NCBI RefSeq assembly: GCF_023630175.1
Contig: NZ_JALLIN010000020.1
Location: 1 to 64,000, forward strand
From: Streptomyces cellostaticus
Lineage (GTDB): Bacteria; Actinomycetota; Actinomycetes; Streptomycetales; Streptomycetaceae
DNA: 64,000 bases
Direction of reading: 5' to 3'
Position numbers and translations under genes: made by a program. The notes beneath the pieces were generated by a model. It saw only the letters and a list, made by a program, of their open reading frames with translations, was not told where the DNA came from and ran no database searches. How positions within the stretch are numbered: position 1 is the first letter of the stretch; each line of letters opens with the position of its first letter. Below, one piece after another: positions 42,516 to 53,751 of the stretch.

Positions 42516-43357
42516 TTCGACGCCTCCTCGGGCCGCTTGAACGTCGCCGGCTCGATCGCGGTCCGCTCCAGTCGCTCCGCGGCGCGCTGTTCCAGGGCCC
42601 GCAGGTCGTTGAGCGCCTCCGCCGACACGTCGCGGATCTGCCCGCGTTCGCGCAGCGTCTTGTTGACGGTCAGCTCGGAGGGGGTGCCGTCGGGCAGCAG
42701 GCCCGCCACGTCCACGGCGTTGTGCCGGGCGTAGACGCCCGGGGCGGGCAGCGGCGGGATGTGCCGGCCCTCCCGGATGCGCTGCTCGGCCATCTCGCGC
42801 TGCGTCCTGGCGCGCTCGGTGCGCTCGCGGTGGGTGAGCACCATCGCGCCGACGGCGGCCGTGATCAGCAGTGCGCCGGTGACCTCGAAGGCGAAGACGT
42901 ACTTGGTGAAGATGAGGGCCGCGAGCCCCTCCACGTTGCCGTTCGCGTTCGCCCGGCCGGTGCCGGCGAACTCGGTCAGGGCGGCGTTGCCGATGCCGGC
43001 GAACAGCAGGACGCCGAAGCCGACCCCGCAGGCGAGGGCCAGCCAGCGCTGGCCCTTGATGGTCTCCTTCAGCGAGTCCGCCGCCGTGACGCCGACGAGC
43101 ATCACCACGAACAGGAACAGCATCATGATCGCGCCGGTGTAGACGACGATCTGCACGATGCCCAGGAAGTAGGCGCCGTTGGCGAGGTAGAACACCGCCA
43201 GGATGATCATGGTGCCGGCGAGGCAGAGGGCGCTGTGCACGGCCTTCCTCATGAGCACCGTGCACAGGGCGCCGATCACCGCGAACGTGCCCAGGACCCA
43301 GAACTGGAAGGCCTCACCGGTGGAGGTGGTGTAGGCGGCAAGCTGCAGTGCGCTCAT
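42512..43357 (-). CDS. nuoJ: NADH-quinone oxidoreductase subunit J (complete operon)
   Basis: This membrane subunit of 281 aa has five spans in the first 180 residues, including the switching TM3 segment [25 protein letters not shown]. The last 100 residues ([64 protein letters not shown] and on) are a soluble, charged extension missing from E. coli NuoJ but usual in actinobacteria. The ATG start overlaps the nuoI stop, and its end overlaps nuoK. Confidence 0.95.
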   Translation of the reverse strand: MSALQLAAYTTSTGEAFQFWVLGTFAVIGALCTVLMRKAVHSALCLAGTMIILAVFYLANGAYFLGIVQIVVYTGAIMMLFLFVVMLVGVTAADSLKETIKGQRWLALACGVGFGVLLFAGIGNAALTEFAGTGRANANGNVEGLAALIFTKYVFAFEVTGALLITAAVGAMVLTHRERTERARTQREMAEQRIREGRHIPPLPAPGVYARHNAVDVAGLLPDGTPSELTVNKTLRERGQIRDVSAEALNDLRALEQRAAERLERTAIEPATFKRPEEASK

Positions 43358-44004
43358 CGGCCGATCACCTTCTCCGACGCCGGTGCGCTCTCTTCGGAGG
43401 GGCTGTCGCCCTCCCGCGCCGCCTCGCCCTTGGAGACGGCGGCCTGGCGCACCGTGCCCGGCGCGGCCTCCGTCACCAGGCCCCGGTAGTAGTCCTGTTC
43501 GTCCGTGCCCGGGAAGATCGCGTGCGGTGTGTCGACCATGCCCTCCTCGAGACCGGCGAGCAGTTGCTCCTTGGTGTAGATGAGGTTGGCGCGGCTGGAG
43601 TCGGCCAGTTCGAACTCGTTGGTCATCGTCAGCGCGCGCGTGGGGCACGCCTCGATGCACAGCCCGCACAGGATGCAGCGGGCGTAGTTGATCTGGTAGA
43701 CGCGGCCGTAGCGCTCACCCGGCGAGTAACGCTCCTCGTCGGTGTTGTCGGCGCCCTCCACGTAGATGGCGTCGGCGGGGCAGGCCCAGGCGCACAACTC
43801 GCAGCCGACGCACTTCTCCAGGCCGTCCGGATGGCGGTTGAGCTGGTGCCGTCCGTGGAACCGCGGAGCCGTGGTCTTCTGCTGCTCGGGGTACTGCTCG
43901 GTGAGCCGCTTCTTGAACATGGCCTTGAAGGTCACGCCGAAGCCGGCCACCGGGTTCTGGAAGCCGGGCTTGATCTGCCCGGAATCCGTCGGCTCCTCAG
44001 CCAT
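43354..44004 (-). CDS. nuoI: NADH-quinone oxidoreductase subunit I (complete operon)
   Basis: This electron-transfer subunit of 216 aa has two [4Fe-4S] motifs: C65, C68, C71, C75 ([13 protein letters not shown]) and C110, C113, C116, C120 ([13 protein letters not shown]), corresponding to N6a and N6b. The N-terminal amphipathic helix ([22 protein letters not shown]) lies on the membrane arm. The C-terminal part after the clusters is a 90-residue actinobacterial extension. The start overlaps the end of nuoH by eight bases. An upstream in-frame region inside nuoH is rejected because the conserved sequence begins with this methionine. Confidence 0.95.
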   Translation of the reverse strand: MAEEPTDSGQIKPGFQNPVAGFGVTFKAMFKKRLTEQYPEQQKTTAPRFHGRHQLNRHPDGLEKCVGCELCAWACPADAIYVEGADNTDEERYSPGERYGRVYQINYARCILCGLCIEACPTRALTMTNEFELADSSRANLIYTKEQLLAGLEEGMVDTPHAIFPGTDEQDYYRGLVTEAAPGTVRQAAVSKGEAAREGDSPSEESAPASEKVIGR

Positions 44005-45361
44005 CGGACGCCTCCTTTCCATCCGAAGATCCGTCACTGACAGTGTCCGGTCCACCACTGACAATCAGTTCCCGCTCGCGGCGCGGACGGCGCCTGGGTA
44101 CCGGCGGCAGCTCCTGTCCCGGCAGTGGCGGCACCGGGAATCCGCCCGCCATCGGGTCGAAGCCGGGCCGCGGGCCGGGGGCCGGCTCGTCCGTCCTCGC
44201 CTTCTCGCGGAACAGGTCGGCGACGAAGGAGAGCAGCAGCAGGGCGAGGACACCGCCGCCGACGTACAGGGCGATGTCGGCGAAGTCGTAGTTCTCGTTG
44301 CGCAGCGCCCGCACGGTCGCGACCAGCATCAGCCAGGTCACCGAGACCGGGATGAGGACCTTCCAGCCGAGCTTCATGAGCTGGTCGTACCGGACCCGGG
44401 GGAGTGTGCCGCGCAGCCAGATGAAGAAGAACAGCAGCAGCTGGACCTTGATGACGAACCAGAGCAGCGGCCACCAGCCGTGGTTCGCGCCCTCCCAGAA
44501 GCCGCTGATCGGCCAGGGAGCCCGCCAGCCGCCGAGGAACAGGGTGGTCGAGACGGCCGACACCGTCACCATGTTCACGTACTCGGCGAGCATGAACATC
44601 GCGAACTTGATGGACGAGTACTCGGTGTTGAAGCCGCCGACCAGGTCGCCCTCGGACTCCGGCATGTCGAAGGGGGCGCGGTTGGTCTCGCCGACCATCG
44701 TGACGACGTAGAGGATGAAGGAGACCGGCAGCAGCAGGATGTACCAGCGGTCGTGCTGCTGCTCGACGATGGTCGACGTCGACATCGACCCCGAGTAGAG
44801 GAACACGGAGGCGAACGCCGCACCCATGGCGATCTCGTAGGAGATCATCTGGGCGCAGGAGCGGAGGCCGCCGAGCAGCGGGTAGGTGGATCCGGAGCTC
44901 CAGCCCGCCAGCACGATGCCGTAGATGCCGACCGAGGCGACCGCGAGGATGTAGAGCATCGCGATCGGCAGGTCGGTGAGCTGCATCGCGGTCCGTGTGC
45001 CGAAGATCGAGATCTCGTTGTCGGCGGGGCCGAACGGGATCACCGCGATCGCCATGAAGGCCGGGATGGCCGCGACGATCGGTGCGAGGACGTAGACCAC
45101 CTTGTCCGCGCGCTTGACGACGACGTCCTCCTTGAGCATCAGCTTGATGCCGTCGGCGAGCGACTGGAGCATGCCCCAGGGGCCGTGCCGGTTCGGGCCG
45201 ATGCGGAGCTGCATCCAGGCGACCACCTTGCGCTCCCACACGATGGAGAACAGCACGGTCACCATCAGGAACGCGAAGCAGAAGACGGCCTTGACGACGA
45301 CCAGCCACCAGGGGTCCCGGCCGAACATCGAGAGGTCTTCAGCCGCGAGGTACGGGCTCAT
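43997..45361 (-). CDS. nuoH: NADH-quinone oxidoreductase subunit H (complete operon)
   Basis: This quinone-chamber membrane subunit of 454 aa has eight spans. It has the conserved loop [35 protein letters not shown] and the acidic third loop [38 protein letters not shown], both intact as in classical complex I. The C-terminal 70 residues are Pro/Arg rich and probably disordered. The ATG start overlaps the nuoG stop. It serves as the reference for the altered loop seen in the NuoH at 9476-10444. Confidence 0.95.
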   Translation of the reverse strand: MSPYLAAEDLSMFGRDPWWLVVVKAVFCFAFLMVTVLFSIVWERKVVAWMQLRIGPNRHGPWGMLQSLADGIKLMLKEDVVVKRADKVVYVLAPIVAAIPAFMAIAVIPFGPADNEISIFGTRTAMQLTDLPIAMLYILAVASVGIYGIVLAGWSSGSTYPLLGGLRSCAQMISYEIAMGAAFASVFLYSGSMSTSTIVEQQHDRWYILLLPVSFILYVVTMVGETNRAPFDMPESEGDLVGGFNTEYSSIKFAMFMLAEYVNMVTVSAVSTTLFLGGWRAPWPISGFWEGANHGWWPLLWFVIKVQLLLFFFIWLRGTLPRVRYDQLMKLGWKVLIPVSVTWLMLVATVRALRNENYDFADIALYVGGGVLALLLLSFVADLFREKARTDEPAPGPRPGFDPMAGGFPVPPLPGQELPPVPRRRPRRERELIVSGGPDTVSDGSSDGKEASDG

Positions 45362-47862
45362 GCCTCCACCTCCTTGGGGGCCTGTTCGGCGCGTGCCGCC
45401 GGGCCGATACGGACGAGGGAGCCGGGCTGCGCACCGGTGTCGGAGGCGACGCCCGCGCCGGCGGAGTTCAGCGGCAGCCACACCACCCGGTCGGGCATCT
45501 CGGTGATCTGGAGCGGGAGTTCGACGGTTCCGCAGGCACCGGTGACGGCGAGGACGCCGCCGTTCGCGACGCCGGCCTCGGCGGCCGTCGCCGCCGACAC
45601 GCGCGCACGTGCGGCGTGCCGGGTTCCGGCGAGAGCCTCGTCGCCCTCCTGCAGGACGCCCTGGTCGAGCAGCAGCCGGTGCCCGGCGAGCACGGCCTCG
45701 CCGACGGCGGGCCGGGGCAGGACGCCGCCCCTCTCCAGGGGATCGGTGGCCCGCGGGCCGTCCCAGGGGCCGAGCCGGTCGATCTCCGCGCGCGCGGTAC
45801 GCAGGTCCGGCAGGCCGAGGTGGACGTCCATGGCGTCGGCCAGCATCTGCAGCACCCGCCCGTCGGTGGGGGCGAGGCGGCGGGTCATCTGGTCGGGCTT
45901 GAGCGCGGCCTCGAAGAAGCGCACCCTGCCCTCCCAGTTCAGGAAGGTGCCCGCCTTCTCGGCGACCGCCGCGACCGGCAGGACCACGTCGGCGTGGCCG
46001 GTGACCTCGCTGGTCCGCAGTTCCAGCGACACCAGGAAGCCGACGTTCGCGAGCGCCTCCCGCGCGCGTGCCGGGTCGGGCAGGTCGTCGACCTCCACAC
46101 CGGCGACCACGAGCGCGGCCAGTTCGCCGGTGGCGGCCGCCTCGATCATCTGGTGGGTGTCCCGGCCGTGGCGGGCGGGCAGCTCGGCCGGCCCCCAGAC
46201 GGCGGCGACCTCCTCCCGCGCGCGCGGGTCGGTCGCCGGTCGGCCGCCCGGCAGCAGGGACGGCAGCGCGCCGGCCTCGACCGCGCCGCGCTCACCCGCC
46301 CGCCTCGGGATCCACACGAGCTGGGCGCCGGTGGCCGCGGCGGCACGCACGGCGGCGGTGAGGCCGCCCGCCACCGAGGCGAGCCGCTCCCCCACGACGA
46401 TCACCGCGCCGTCGGCGCGCAGGGCCTCGGCGGCCTGCGTACCGGGCTCATCGAGGCCGACGCCGCTCGCGAGGGCGTCCAGCCACTCGGTCTCGGTGCC
46501 GGGCGCGGCCGGCAGCAGTGTGCCGCCCGCCTTCTCCAGGCCGCGCGTCGCGTGGGTGGCCAGGGCGAACACCCGCTGCCTGTGCTTGCGCCAGGCCTTG
46601 CGCAGCCGCAGGAAGACGCCGGGCGCCTCCTCCTCCGACTCGAACCCGGCGAGCAGGACGGCGGGCGCCTTCTCCAGCGCGGTGTGGGTGACACCGGTGC
46701 CGTCGAGGTCACGGCCGCGGCCCGCCACCCGGGCCGCGAGGAAGTCGGCCTCCTCACCACTGTGCACGCGCGCGCGGAAGTCGATGTCGTTCGTGTCGAG
46801 GGCCACGCGCGCGAACTTGCTGTAGGCGTAGGCGTCCTCGACGGTCAGCCGGCCGCCGGTGAGGACACCGGCCCGGGACCGGGCGGCGGTCAGCCCGCGC
46901 GCGGCCGCCTCCAGCGCCTCCGGCCAGGAGGCGGGCTCCAGAACGCCTTCGGCGTTGCGCACCAGCGGGACGTCGAGGCGGTCCCTCGCCTGCGCGTACC
47001 GGAAGGCGAAGCGCCCCTTGTCGCAGATCCACTCCTCGTTGACCTCGGGGTCGTCGGCGGCGAGCCGCCGCATGACCTTGCCGCGCCGGTGGTCGGTACG
47101 CGTCGCGCAGCCGCCCGAGCAGTGTTCGCACACCGACGGCGAGGAGATGAGGTCGAAGGGGCGGGACCGGAACCGGTAGGCCGCCGAGGTGAGCGCGCCC
47201 ACCGGGCAGATCTGGATGGTGTTGCCGGAGAAGTACGACTCGAACGGGTCGCCCTCACCGGTGCCGACCTGCTGCAGCGCGCCCCGCTCGATCAGCTCGA
47301 TCATCGGGTCGCCCGCGACCTGGTTGGAGAAGCGGGTGCAGCGGGCGCACAGCACGCACCGCTCGCGGTCGAGGAGCACCTGCGTGGAGATCGGCACGGG
47401 CTTCTCGTAGGTCCGCTTGCGGCCCTCGAAGCGGGACTCCGCGTTGCCGTGCGACATGGCCTGGTTCTGCAGCGGGCACTCGCCGCCCTTGTCGCAGACC
47501 GGGCAGTCCAGCGGGTGGTTGATGAGCAGCAGCTCCATCACGCCGTGCTGGGCCTTCTCGGCGACCGGCGAGGTGAGCTGGGTCTTCACCACCATGCCGT
47601 CCGTGCAGGTGATGGTGCAGGACGCCATGGGCTTGCGCTGGCCCTCGACCTCGACGATGCACTGGCGGCAGGCGCCGGCCGGGTCCAGCAGGGGGTGGTC
47701 GCAGAACCGCGGGATCTCGATGCCGAGCTGCTCGGCGGCCCGGATGACCAGGGTGCCCTTGGGCACGCTGATCTCCACGCCGTCGATCGTCAGCGTGACG
47801 AGGTCCTCCGGCGGGACCGCCGCCTCTCCCCCTCCGGAGGGAGCACTGGTGGTCACGGTCAT
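45358..47862 (-). CDS. nuoG: NADH-quinone oxidoreductase subunit G (complete operon)
   Basis: This is the large iron-sulfur subunit of the NADH module, 834 aa. The [2Fe-2S] N1b ligands are C54, C65, C68 and C82/86. N5 is held by H116, C120, C123 and C129, and N4 by C169, C172, C175 and C219. The extra N7 cluster motif C245, C248, C252 with C280 (CEHCSGGC...CDKGRF) is also present. The remaining 550 residues form the molybdopterin-oxidoreductase-like domain, which carries no cofactor in complex I, and end in a small beta domain. The ATG start overlaps the nuoF stop. Confidence 0.95.
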   Translation of the reverse strand: MTVTTSAPSGGGEAAVPPEDLVTLTIDGVEISVPKGTLVIRAAEQLGIEIPRFCDHPLLDPAGACRQCIVEVEGQRKPMASCTITCTDGMVVKTQLTSPVAEKAQHGVMELLLINHPLDCPVCDKGGECPLQNQAMSHGNAESRFEGRKRTYEKPVPISTQVLLDRERCVLCARCTRFSNQVAGDPMIELIERGALQQVGTGEGDPFESYFSGNTIQICPVGALTSAAYRFRSRPFDLISSPSVCEHCSGGCATRTDHRRGKVMRRLAADDPEVNEEWICDKGRFAFRYAQARDRLDVPLVRNAEGVLEPASWPEALEAAARGLTAARSRAGVLTGGRLTVEDAYAYSKFARVALDTNDIDFRARVHSGEEADFLAARVAGRGRDLDGTGVTHTALEKAPAVLLAGFESEEEAPGVFLRLRKAWRKHRQRVFALATHATRGLEKAGGTLLPAAPGTETEWLDALASGVGLDEPGTQAAEALRADGAVIVVGERLASVAGGLTAAVRAAAATGAQLVWIPRRAGERGAVEAGALPSLLPGGRPATDPRAREEVAAVWGPAELPARHGRDTHQMIEAAATGELAALVVAGVEVDDLPDPARAREALANVGFLVSLELRTSEVTGHADVVLPVAAVAEKAGTFLNWEGRVRFFEAALKPDQMTRRLAPTDGRVLQMLADAMDVHLGLPDLRTARAEIDRLGPWDGPRATDPLERGGVLPRPAVGEAVLAGHRLLLDQGVLQEGDEALAGTRHAARARVSAATAAEAGVANGGVLAVTGACGTVELPLQITEMPDRVVWLPLNSAGAGVASDTGAQPGSLVRIGPAARAEQAPKEVEA

Positions 47863-49208
47863 GCGTTCACCTCCGGGCGGTCCGCCCAGGCCGTCGACTT
47901 GGCCGGGTCGAAGGGGCAGCCCCGGCCCGTGATGTGCTGCTCGTACTCCTCGCGGAAGTACTTCAGCGAGGAGAAGATCGGGGATGCGGCGCCGTCGCCG
48001 AGGGCGCAGAAGGACTTGCCGTTGATGTTGTCGGCGATGTCGGCGAGCTTGTCGAGGTCGGACATCGCGCCCTTGCCGGCCTCGATGTCCCGCATCAACT
48101 GCACCAGCCAGTACGTTCCTTCGCGGCAGGGTGTGCACTTGCCGCAGGACTCGTGGGCGTAGAACTCCGTCCAGCGGGTCACCGCCCGCACCACGCAGGT
48201 CGTCTCGTCGAAGCACTGCAGGGCCTTGGTGCCGAGCATGGAGCCCGCGGCGCCGACCCCTTCGTAGTCGAGGGGGACGTCGAGGTGCTCGTCGGTGAAC
48301 ATCGGGGTCGAGGAGCCGCCCGGGGTCCAGAACTTGAGGCGGTGGCCTGGGCGCATTCCGCCGCTCATGTCGAGGAGCTGGCGGAGCGTGACGCCGAGCG
48401 GCGCCTCGTACTGGCCGGGGCTCGCGACGTGGCCGCTGAGCGAGTAGAGCGTGAAGCCCGGGGACTTCTCGCTGCCCATCGACCTGAACCAGTCCTTCCC
48501 GTTCTTCAGGATGGCGGGAACCGACGCGATCGACTCGACGTTGTTCACCACAGTCGGGCAGGCGTAGAGCCCTTCGACGGCCGGGAAGGGGGGACGGAGC
48601 CGCGGCTGGCCACGGCGGCCCTCGAGCGAGTCGAGCAGTGCGGTCTCCTCACCGCAGATGTACGCGCCGGCGCCGGCGTGCACGGTGAGGTCGAGGTCGA
48701 GTCCGCTGCCCAGGACGTTCTCGCCGAGGTAGCCCGCCGCGTAGGCCTCGCGCACGGCCTCGTGCAGCCGCCGCAGAACGGGAACGACCTCACCACGCAG
48801 GTAGATGAAGGCATGCGAGGACCGGATGGCGTGGCACGCGATGACGATGCCCTCGATGAGGCTGTGCGGGTTCGCGAAGAGGAGCGGGATGTCCTTGCAG
48901 GTCCCCGGCTCCGATTCGTCGGCGTTGACGACCAGATAGTGCGGTTTTCCATCTCCCTGGGGAATGAACTGCCATTTCATTCCCGTCGGGAATCCCGCGC
49001 CGCCCCGGCCGCGCAGACCGGAGTCCTTGACGTAGGCGATCAGGTCGTCCGGTGACATGGCGAGCGCCCTGCGGAGCCCCTCGTACCCCTCGTGCCTCCG
49101 GTAGACGTCCAGGGACCAGGACCGGTCCTCGTCCCAGAAGGCCGACAGCACGGGTGCGAGCAGCTTCTCGGGGCTGGTGTCCTTGAGTTCGGGTGCCACG
49201 GTCATCAC
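47859..49208 (-). CDS. nuoF: NADH-quinone oxidoreductase subunit F (complete operon)
   Basis: This NADH-oxidising flavoprotein of 449 aa has an FMN/NADH site [17 protein letters not shown] (about residues 63-79) and [16 protein letters not shown], a SLBB-type domain in the middle ([20 protein letters not shown]), and a C-terminal cluster N3 with cysteines in [13 protein letters not shown] plus the later CALGDGA. It forms the electron entry module with NuoE and NuoG. The GTG at 49208 overlaps the nuoE stop; an ATG one codon later (49205) also overlaps it (TGATG) and may be the true start. Confidence 0.95.
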   Translation of the reverse strand: MMTVAPELKDTSPEKLLAPVLSAFWDEDRSWSLDVYRRHEGYEGLRRALAMSPDDLIAYVKDSGLRGRGGAGFPTGMKWQFIPQGDGKPHYLVVNADESEPGTCKDIPLLFANPHSLIEGIVIACHAIRSSHAFIYLRGEVVPVLRRLHEAVREAYAAGYLGENVLGSGLDLDLTVHAGAGAYICGEETALLDSLEGRRGQPRLRPPFPAVEGLYACPTVVNNVESIASVPAILKNGKDWFRSMGSEKSPGFTLYSLSGHVASPGQYEAPLGVTLRQLLDMSGGMRPGHRLKFWTPGGSSTPMFTDEHLDVPLDYEGVGAAGSMLGTKALQCFDETTCVVRAVTRWTEFYAHESCGKCTPCREGTYWLVQLMRDIEAGKGAMSDLDKLADIADNINGKSFCALGDGAASPIFSSLKYFREEYEQHITGRGCPFDPAKSTAWADRPEVNA

Positions 49209-50074
49209 TCCCCCTCCTCGGCGGCGGGCCCTGCCGGGTGGGCCGGGTCGGAGGCCGACGTCTGCTGCGGCGCGTCATGAGAACTCGGGTGCTCGGCCGT
49301 CGGCGGCCGGTGCGCCGGGTGCTGCGGTTCGTCGTGCGGACCGCCGTCGCGCGGATGGACCACGCGCGCGGGTGCGGTCTCTCCCCGTGCCAGGCGAAGG
49401 CCCACCAGGGAAGCGGGTCCCGCGCTGCCGCCCTCCTCGACGGCCCCGGGCCGCTCGTCGGGGAAGCCGGCCAGAATCCGCGCGGTCTCCTTGAAGGTGC
49501 ACAGGCGCGCCCCGCGCGTGGGCTGCACGGGCTGCCCCTCACGCAGGTCGTCGACCAGGCGCTTGGCGCTGCCGGGGGTCTGGTTGTCGAAGAACTCCCA
49601 GTTGACCATCACGACCGGAGCGAAGTCGCAGGCCGCGTTGCACTCGATGTGCTCCAGGGTGACCTTGCCGTCGTCGGTGGTCTCGCCGTTGCCGACGCCC
49701 AGGTGCTCCTGGAGGGTCTCGAAGATCGCGTCGCCGCCCATGACCGCGCACAGGGTGTTGGTGCAGACGCCCACCTGGTAGTCGCCGGAGGGCCGGCGCC
49801 GGTACATCGTGTAGAAGGTGGCCACGGCGGTGACCTCGGCCGTGGTCAGGTCCAGCATGTCCGCGCAGAACTGCATGCCGGTGCGGGTGACGTGGCCCTC
49901 CTCCGACTGCACGAGGTGGAGCAGCGGCAGCAGGGCGGACCGGGAGTCGGGGTAGCGCGCGATCACCTCGCGCGCGTCCGTCTCCAGCCGGGCCCGGACG
50001 TCGTCCGGGTACGCGGGTGCGGGCAGTTGGGGCATGCCCAGACTGACGCCCCGCTCCGAAGAACTGGTGGTCAC
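49205..50074 (-). CDS. nuoE: NADH-quinone oxidoreductase subunit E with His/Pro-rich tail
   Basis: This thioredoxin-like [2Fe-2S] subunit of the NADH module has cluster N1a ligands at C104, C109, C145 and C149 ([11 protein letters not shown] and CNAACDF). The core ends near residue 205. It is followed by about 85 residues of low-complexity sequence with many His, Pro and Ala ([36 protein letters not shown]), not seen in E. coli NuoE. The total is 289 aa. The GTG start overlaps the nuoD stop (GTGA). The histidine content of the tail could bind metal, which is a guess. Confidence 0.93.
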   Translation of the reverse strand: MTTSSSERGVSLGMPQLPAPAYPDDVRARLETDAREVIARYPDSRSALLPLLHLVQSEEGHVTRTGMQFCADMLDLTTAEVTAVATFYTMYRRRPSGDYQVGVCTNTLCAVMGGDAIFETLQEHLGVGNGETTDDGKVTLEHIECNAACDFAPVVMVNWEFFDNQTPGSAKRLVDDLREGQPVQPTRGARLCTFKETARILAGFPDERPGAVEEGGSAGPASLVGLRLARGETAPARVVHPRDGGPHDEPQHPAHRPPTAEHPSSHDAPQQTSASDPAHPAGPAAEEGE

Positions 50075-51450
50075 CGGTCGACGCCTCCCATCACGGGGTC
50101 GATGGACGCGACGGCGACGATGACGTCGGCGACCTGGCCGCCCTCGCACATCGCCGCCATGGCCTGCAGGTTGGTGAAGGACGGGTCGCGGAAGTGGACC
50201 CGGAAGGGGCGGGTGCCGCCGTCGGAGACGGCGTGGACCCCGAGTTCGCCCTTGGGTGACTCCACGGCCGCGTACGCCTGCCCGGGCGGTACGCGGAAGC
50301 CCTCGGTGACCAGCTTGAAGTGGTGGATCAGGGCCTCCATGGAGGTGCCCATGATCTTCTTGATGTGGTCGAGGGAGTTGCCGAGTCCGTCCGGTCCCAG
50401 GGCGAGCTGGGCGGGCCAGGCGATCTTCTTGTCGGCGACCATGACCGGCCCGGGCTGGAGCCGGTCCAGGCACTGCTCGACGATCCCGAGCGACTGGCGC
50501 ATCTCCTCCAGGCGGATCAGGAAGCGCCCGTAGGAGTCGCAGGAGTCGGCGGTCGGGACGTCGAAGTCGTACGTCTCGTATCCGCAGTAGGGCTGTGTCT
50601 TGCGCAGGTCGTGCGGCAGGCCGGTGGAGCGCAGGATCGGGCCGGTGGCGCCGAGGGCCATGCAGCCCGCCAGGTCGAGGTGGCCGACGTTCTGCATCCG
50701 GGCCTTGAAGATGGGGTTCCCGGTGGCGAGCTTGTCGTACTCCGGGAGGTTCTTCTTCATCTTCTTCACGAACTCGCGGATCTGGTCCACCGCGCCGGGC
50801 GGCAGGTCCTGGGCGAGTCCGCCGGGGCGGATGTACGCGTGGTTCATCCGCAGGCCCGTGATGAGCTCGTAGATGTCGAGAATCATTTCACGATCGCGGA
50901 ATCCGTAGATCATGATCGTGGTGGCGCCCAGCTCCATGCCGCCGGTGGCGATGCACACCAGGTGGGAGGAGAGCCGGTTCAGCTCCATCAGGAGCACCCG
51001 GATGATCTTGGCGCGCTCGGTGATCTCGTCCTCGATGCCGAGGAGCTTCTCGACGGCGAGGCAGTAGGCGGTCTCGTTGAAGAAGGACGTCAGGTAGTCC
51101 ATGCGCGTCACGAACGTGGTGCCCTGCGTCCAGGTCCGGTACTCGAGGTTCTTCTCGATGCCGGTGTGGAGGTAGCCGATGCCGCAGCGGGCCTCGGTGA
51201 CCGTCTCGCCCTCGATCTCGAGGATCAGCCGGAGCACTCCGTGGGTGGAAGGGTGCTGGGGCCCCATGTTGACGACGATGCGCTCGTCGTCGGCGCGGGC
51301 CGCGGACTGGACGACCTCGTCCCAGTCGCCACCGGTGACCGTGTAGACGGTGCCCTCGGTGGTCTCCCGGGAGGAACTCTCCGTCCCGGAGGGACCCGAC
51401 GAGGAGTGGTGGCCGGGCGACGGGCGGGCCGATGCTGACTGCGTGCTCAC
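50071..51450 (-). CDS. nuoD: NADH-quinone oxidoreductase subunit D, 49 kDa (complete operon)
   Basis: This quinone-site subunit, derived from the hydrogenase large subunit, is 459 aa. It has [22 protein letters not shown] with the quinone-contacting histidine pair, [25 protein letters not shown], the [19 protein letters not shown] region and the C-terminal DPVMGGVDR end. The N-terminal 50 residues are Ser/Thr rich and variable. The GTG start overlaps the nuoC stop. This is the only nuoD in the window, so any function of the partial complex would need this protein, an unrelated gene elsewhere, or none. Confidence 0.95.
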   Translation of the reverse strand: MSTQSASARPSPGHHSSSGPSGTESSSRETTEGTVYTVTGGDWDEVVQSAARADDERIVVNMGPQHPSTHGVLRLILEIEGETVTEARCGIGYLHTGIEKNLEYRTWTQGTTFVTRMDYLTSFFNETAYCLAVEKLLGIEDEITERAKIIRVLLMELNRLSSHLVCIATGGMELGATTIMIYGFRDREMILDIYELITGLRMNHAYIRPGGLAQDLPPGAVDQIREFVKKMKKNLPEYDKLATGNPIFKARMQNVGHLDLAGCMALGATGPILRSTGLPHDLRKTQPYCGYETYDFDVPTADSCDSYGRFLIRLEEMRQSLGIVEQCLDRLQPGPVMVADKKIAWPAQLALGPDGLGNSLDHIKKIMGTSMEALIHHFKLVTEGFRVPPGQAYAAVESPKGELGVHAVSDGGTRPFRVHFRDPSFTNLQAMAAMCEGGQVADVIVAVASIDPVMGGVDR

Positions 51451-52211
51451 GAGTACGACCTCCGCTGGTCCGGAGCCGGGATCTGGGCGCCCTTGTACTC
51501 GACGGCGATGCCGCCGAGGGGGTAGTCCTTGCGCTGCGGGTGGCCCTGCCAGTCGTCCGGCATCATGATCCGGGTCAGGGCTGGGTGACCGTCGAAGACG
51601 ATCCCGAAGAAGTCCCAGGCCTCGCGCTCGTGCCAGTCGTTGGTCGGGTACACGGAGACCAGGGACGGGATGCGCGCGTCGCCGTCGGGGGCGCTCACCT
51701 CCAGGCGGATCAGCCGGTTGTGGGTGATCGAGCGCAGGTGGTAGACGGCGTGCAGCTCCCGGCCCCTGTCGTGCGGGTAGTGGACGCCGCTGACTCCGGT
51801 GCACAGCTCGAAGCGCAGGGCGGGGTCGTCGCGCAGGGTGCGCGCGACGCGGACCAGGTGCTCGCGTTCGATGTGGAAGGTCAGCTCGCCGCGGTCGACG
51901 ACCGTCTTCTCGATGGCGTTCTCCGGGAGGAGGCCCTGCTCCTCCAGGGCGCCCTCGAGTTCGTCGGCCACCTCGTCGAACCAGCCGCCGTAGGGCCGGT
52001 TCGCCGGTCCCGGGAGGCGGACCGAACGGACCAGGCCGCCGTAGCCGGAGGTGTCGCCGCCGTTGTCGGCGCCGAACATGCCGCGCTGGACGCGGATCTC
52101 CTCGCCGCCCTGGCCGCGCTGGCCGGGGAGGTTGGAGGCGGCGAGGTCCTTCTCGGGGTTCACCCCGTTCGAGGAACCGTTGACGCCGTTGGCGCCGTTC
52201 GCGTCGCTCAC
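51447..52211 (-). CDS. nuoC: NADH-quinone oxidoreductase subunit C, 30 kDa (complete operon)
   Basis: This peripheral-arm subunit of 254 aa ends its core with [18 protein letters not shown] and [44 protein letters not shown], the 30-kDa signature. The first 75 residues are Asn/Gly rich ([21 protein letters not shown]) and low in order. Unlike the copy at 10441-11958, it has no long C-terminal tail. The GTG start overlaps the nuoB stop (GTGA). Confidence 0.95.
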   Translation of the reverse strand: MSDANGANGVNGSSNGVNPEKDLAASNLPGQRGQGGEEIRVQRGMFGADNGGDTSGYGGLVRSVRLPGPANRPYGGWFDEVADELEGALEEQGLLPENAIEKTVVDRGELTFHIEREHLVRVARTLRDDPALRFELCTGVSGVHYPHDRGRELHAVYHLRSITHNRLIRLEVSAPDGDARIPSLVSVYPTNDWHEREAWDFFGIVFDGHPALTRIMMPDDWQGHPQRKDYPLGGIAVEYKGAQIPAPDQRRSYS

Positions 52212-52762
52212 CGCAGCAGCCCCTTCATCTCGATCGTGGGCAGGGCCTTGAGCGCCGCCTCCTCCGCCTCGCGGGCCGCCTCCTCGGCGTTCACGCCGAG
52301 CTTGGCGGACTGGATCTTCTGGTGGAGCTTGAGGATCGCGTCCATCAGCATCTCGGGCCGGGGCGGGCAGCCGGGGAGGTAGATGTCGACCGGGACGATG
52401 TGGTCGACGCCCTGGACGATCGCGTAGTTGTTGAACATCCCGCCCGAGGAGGCGCAGACGCCCATGGAGATCACCCACTTGGGATTGGGCATCTGGTCGT
52501 AGACCTGCCGCAGGACCGGCGCCATCTTCTGGCTGACCCGGCCGGCGACGATCATCAGGTCCGCCTGGCGCGGCGAGCCGCGGAAGACCTCCATGCCGAA
52601 ACGCGCGAGGTCGTAGCGTCCGGCGCCGGTGGTCATCATCTCGATGGCGCAGCAGGCGAGGCCGAAGGTGGCCGGGAAGACGGACGCCTTGCGCACCCAG
52701 CCCGCGGCCTGCTCGACGGTGGTCAGCAGGAAGCCGCTCGGCAGTTTTTCTTCGAGTCCCAT
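52208..52762 (-). CDS. nuoB: NADH-quinone oxidoreductase subunit B, cluster N2 (complete operon)
   Basis: This N2-cluster subunit of 184 aa has ligands C37-C38 ([11 protein letters not shown]), C103 (MGVCASSGG) and C132 ([11 protein letters not shown]). It is of normal length with an Ala/Glu-rich C-terminal helix. It begins 15 bases after nuoA, with a weak ribosome site, and overlaps nuoC at the end. Confidence 0.96.
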   Translation of the reverse strand: MGLEEKLPSGFLLTTVEQAAGWVRKASVFPATFGLACCAIEMMTTGAGRYDLARFGMEVFRGSPRQADLMIVAGRVSQKMAPVLRQVYDQMPNPKWVISMGVCASSGGMFNNYAIVQGVDHIVPVDIYLPGCPPRPEMLMDAILKLHQKIQSAKLGVNAEEAAREAEEAALKALPTIEMKGLLR

Positions 52763-52777
52763 GTCGTTAAAGGCCCC

Positions 52778-53137
52778 TCAGTCCCATTCCAGGCCGCCGC
52801 GCCGCCATACGTACGCGTACGCGACGAAGACGGTGAGCACGAAGAGCAGCATCTCCACGAGCCCGAAGATCCCCAGGGCGTCGAAGGTGACGGCCCAGGG
52901 GTAGAGGAAGACGATCTCGATGTCGAAGACGATGAAGAGCATCGCCGTCAGGTAGTACTTGATGGGGAAGCGCCCGCCGCCGGCCGGCGTGGGGGTCGGC
53001 TCGATACCGCACTCGTAGGCCTCGAGCTTGGCGCGGTTGTACCGCTTCGGACCGATCAGCGTGGCCATGACCACGGAGAAGATCGCAAAGCCTGCCCCGA
53101 GGGCTCCCAGTACGAGGATGGGCGCATACGCGTTCAC
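52778..53137 (-). CDS. nuoA: NADH-quinone oxidoreductase subunit A (complete operon)
   Basis: This first gene of the complete complex I operon encodes a 119-aa membrane subunit with three spans. It carries the loop KLEAYECGIEPTPTPAGGGRFPIKYYLTAMLFIVFDIEIVFLYPWA, with the ECG motif and acidic TM2 residues. The GTG start has GAGGAGCG close upstream. A Rex-type operator lies 109-124 bases before it, so expression probably follows the NADH/NAD ratio, as known for nuoA-N in S. coelicolor. Confidence 0.95.
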   Translation of the reverse strand: MNAYAPILVLGALGAGFAIFSVVMATLIGPKRYNRAKLEAYECGIEPTPTPAGGGRFPIKYYLTAMLFIVFDIEIVFLYPWAVTFDALGIFGLVEMLLFVLTVFVAYAYVWRRGGLEWD

Positions 53138-53245
53138 CGCTCCTCGCTCCTCTCAGTCGGCACTGACTGCTGGCGGTTGCACTGGGCCCACGTCCGCCCC
53201 ACCGGTCCCACGGACCCCGCTCGTCCCGAGCGAAGATCGAGAACA

Positions 53246-53261
53246 TGTGAAGCAGGTCACA
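53246..53261 (-). promoter_or_regulatory. Rex operator (ROP) of the nuoA-N operon
   Basis: The 16-mer TGTGAAGCAGGTCACA matches the Rex consensus TGTGAA-N4-TTCACA with a single change outside the spacer; the minus strand reads TTGTGACCTGCTTCACAT. Rex is an NADH/NAD-sensing repressor that controls nuoA-N in S. coelicolor. The site lies close to the candidate nuo promoter. Confidence 0.75.
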
Positions 53262-53509
53262 AGCCCAACTGCCTCGCATCCTATGCCTGCCGCTCTGTGA
53301 TCTGCGACACGGGGTATTCCACAACCTTTGTGATCTCCACCACCTGACGAAGGATCATGAAGCCGGATGATGAGTGATCTTCGTACGCGAAGCGTCCAGC
53401 CAGTCACCAGAAGTGACATTTTCGCTCGTCGTCGCAGGTGAAGAGGGGCGTCTCCATATCAAGAGCATTCCGCTGCATGCAAATTGGCTCTGGACGCGGA
53501 GCCCTGATA

Positions 53510-53525
53510 GAGGAACGCGTTCACA
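53510..53525 (-). promoter_or_regulatory. Second Rex-like site
   Basis: On the minus strand the site begins with the 13 contiguous consensus bases TGTGAACGCGTTC, then diverges (13 of 16 overall). It is about 375 bases upstream of nuoA and 380 bases upstream of the NlpC/P60 gene. Confidence 0.45.
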
Positions 53526-53569
53526 CATCGGAGGGAGGTTCGGGGCGAGGTGTGGACGGGACCCGGGCG

Positions 53570-53585
53570 CGTGCACGCGTTCACG
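53570..53585. promoter_or_regulatory. Third Rex-like site
   Basis: CGTGCACGCGTTCACG matches the Rex consensus at 13 of 16 positions and shares ACGCGTTCAC with the second site exactly 60 bases away, that is on the same helix face. Confidence 0.4.
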
Positions 53586-53751
53586 AACTCCCGCCCGCCC
53601 CGCACCCACCTCCCGCCCGCGCGGGACGCCACCCTTCCGGTAACCGTTCCGTGACCTCCGCCACATTGATGAGAGGTGTCTGAGAACGGGGCTTGGCCAA
53701 CGACCCGAACGAGTGGTAAGCGCAGGGCAATTCGGACGTAATGATCAAAGA

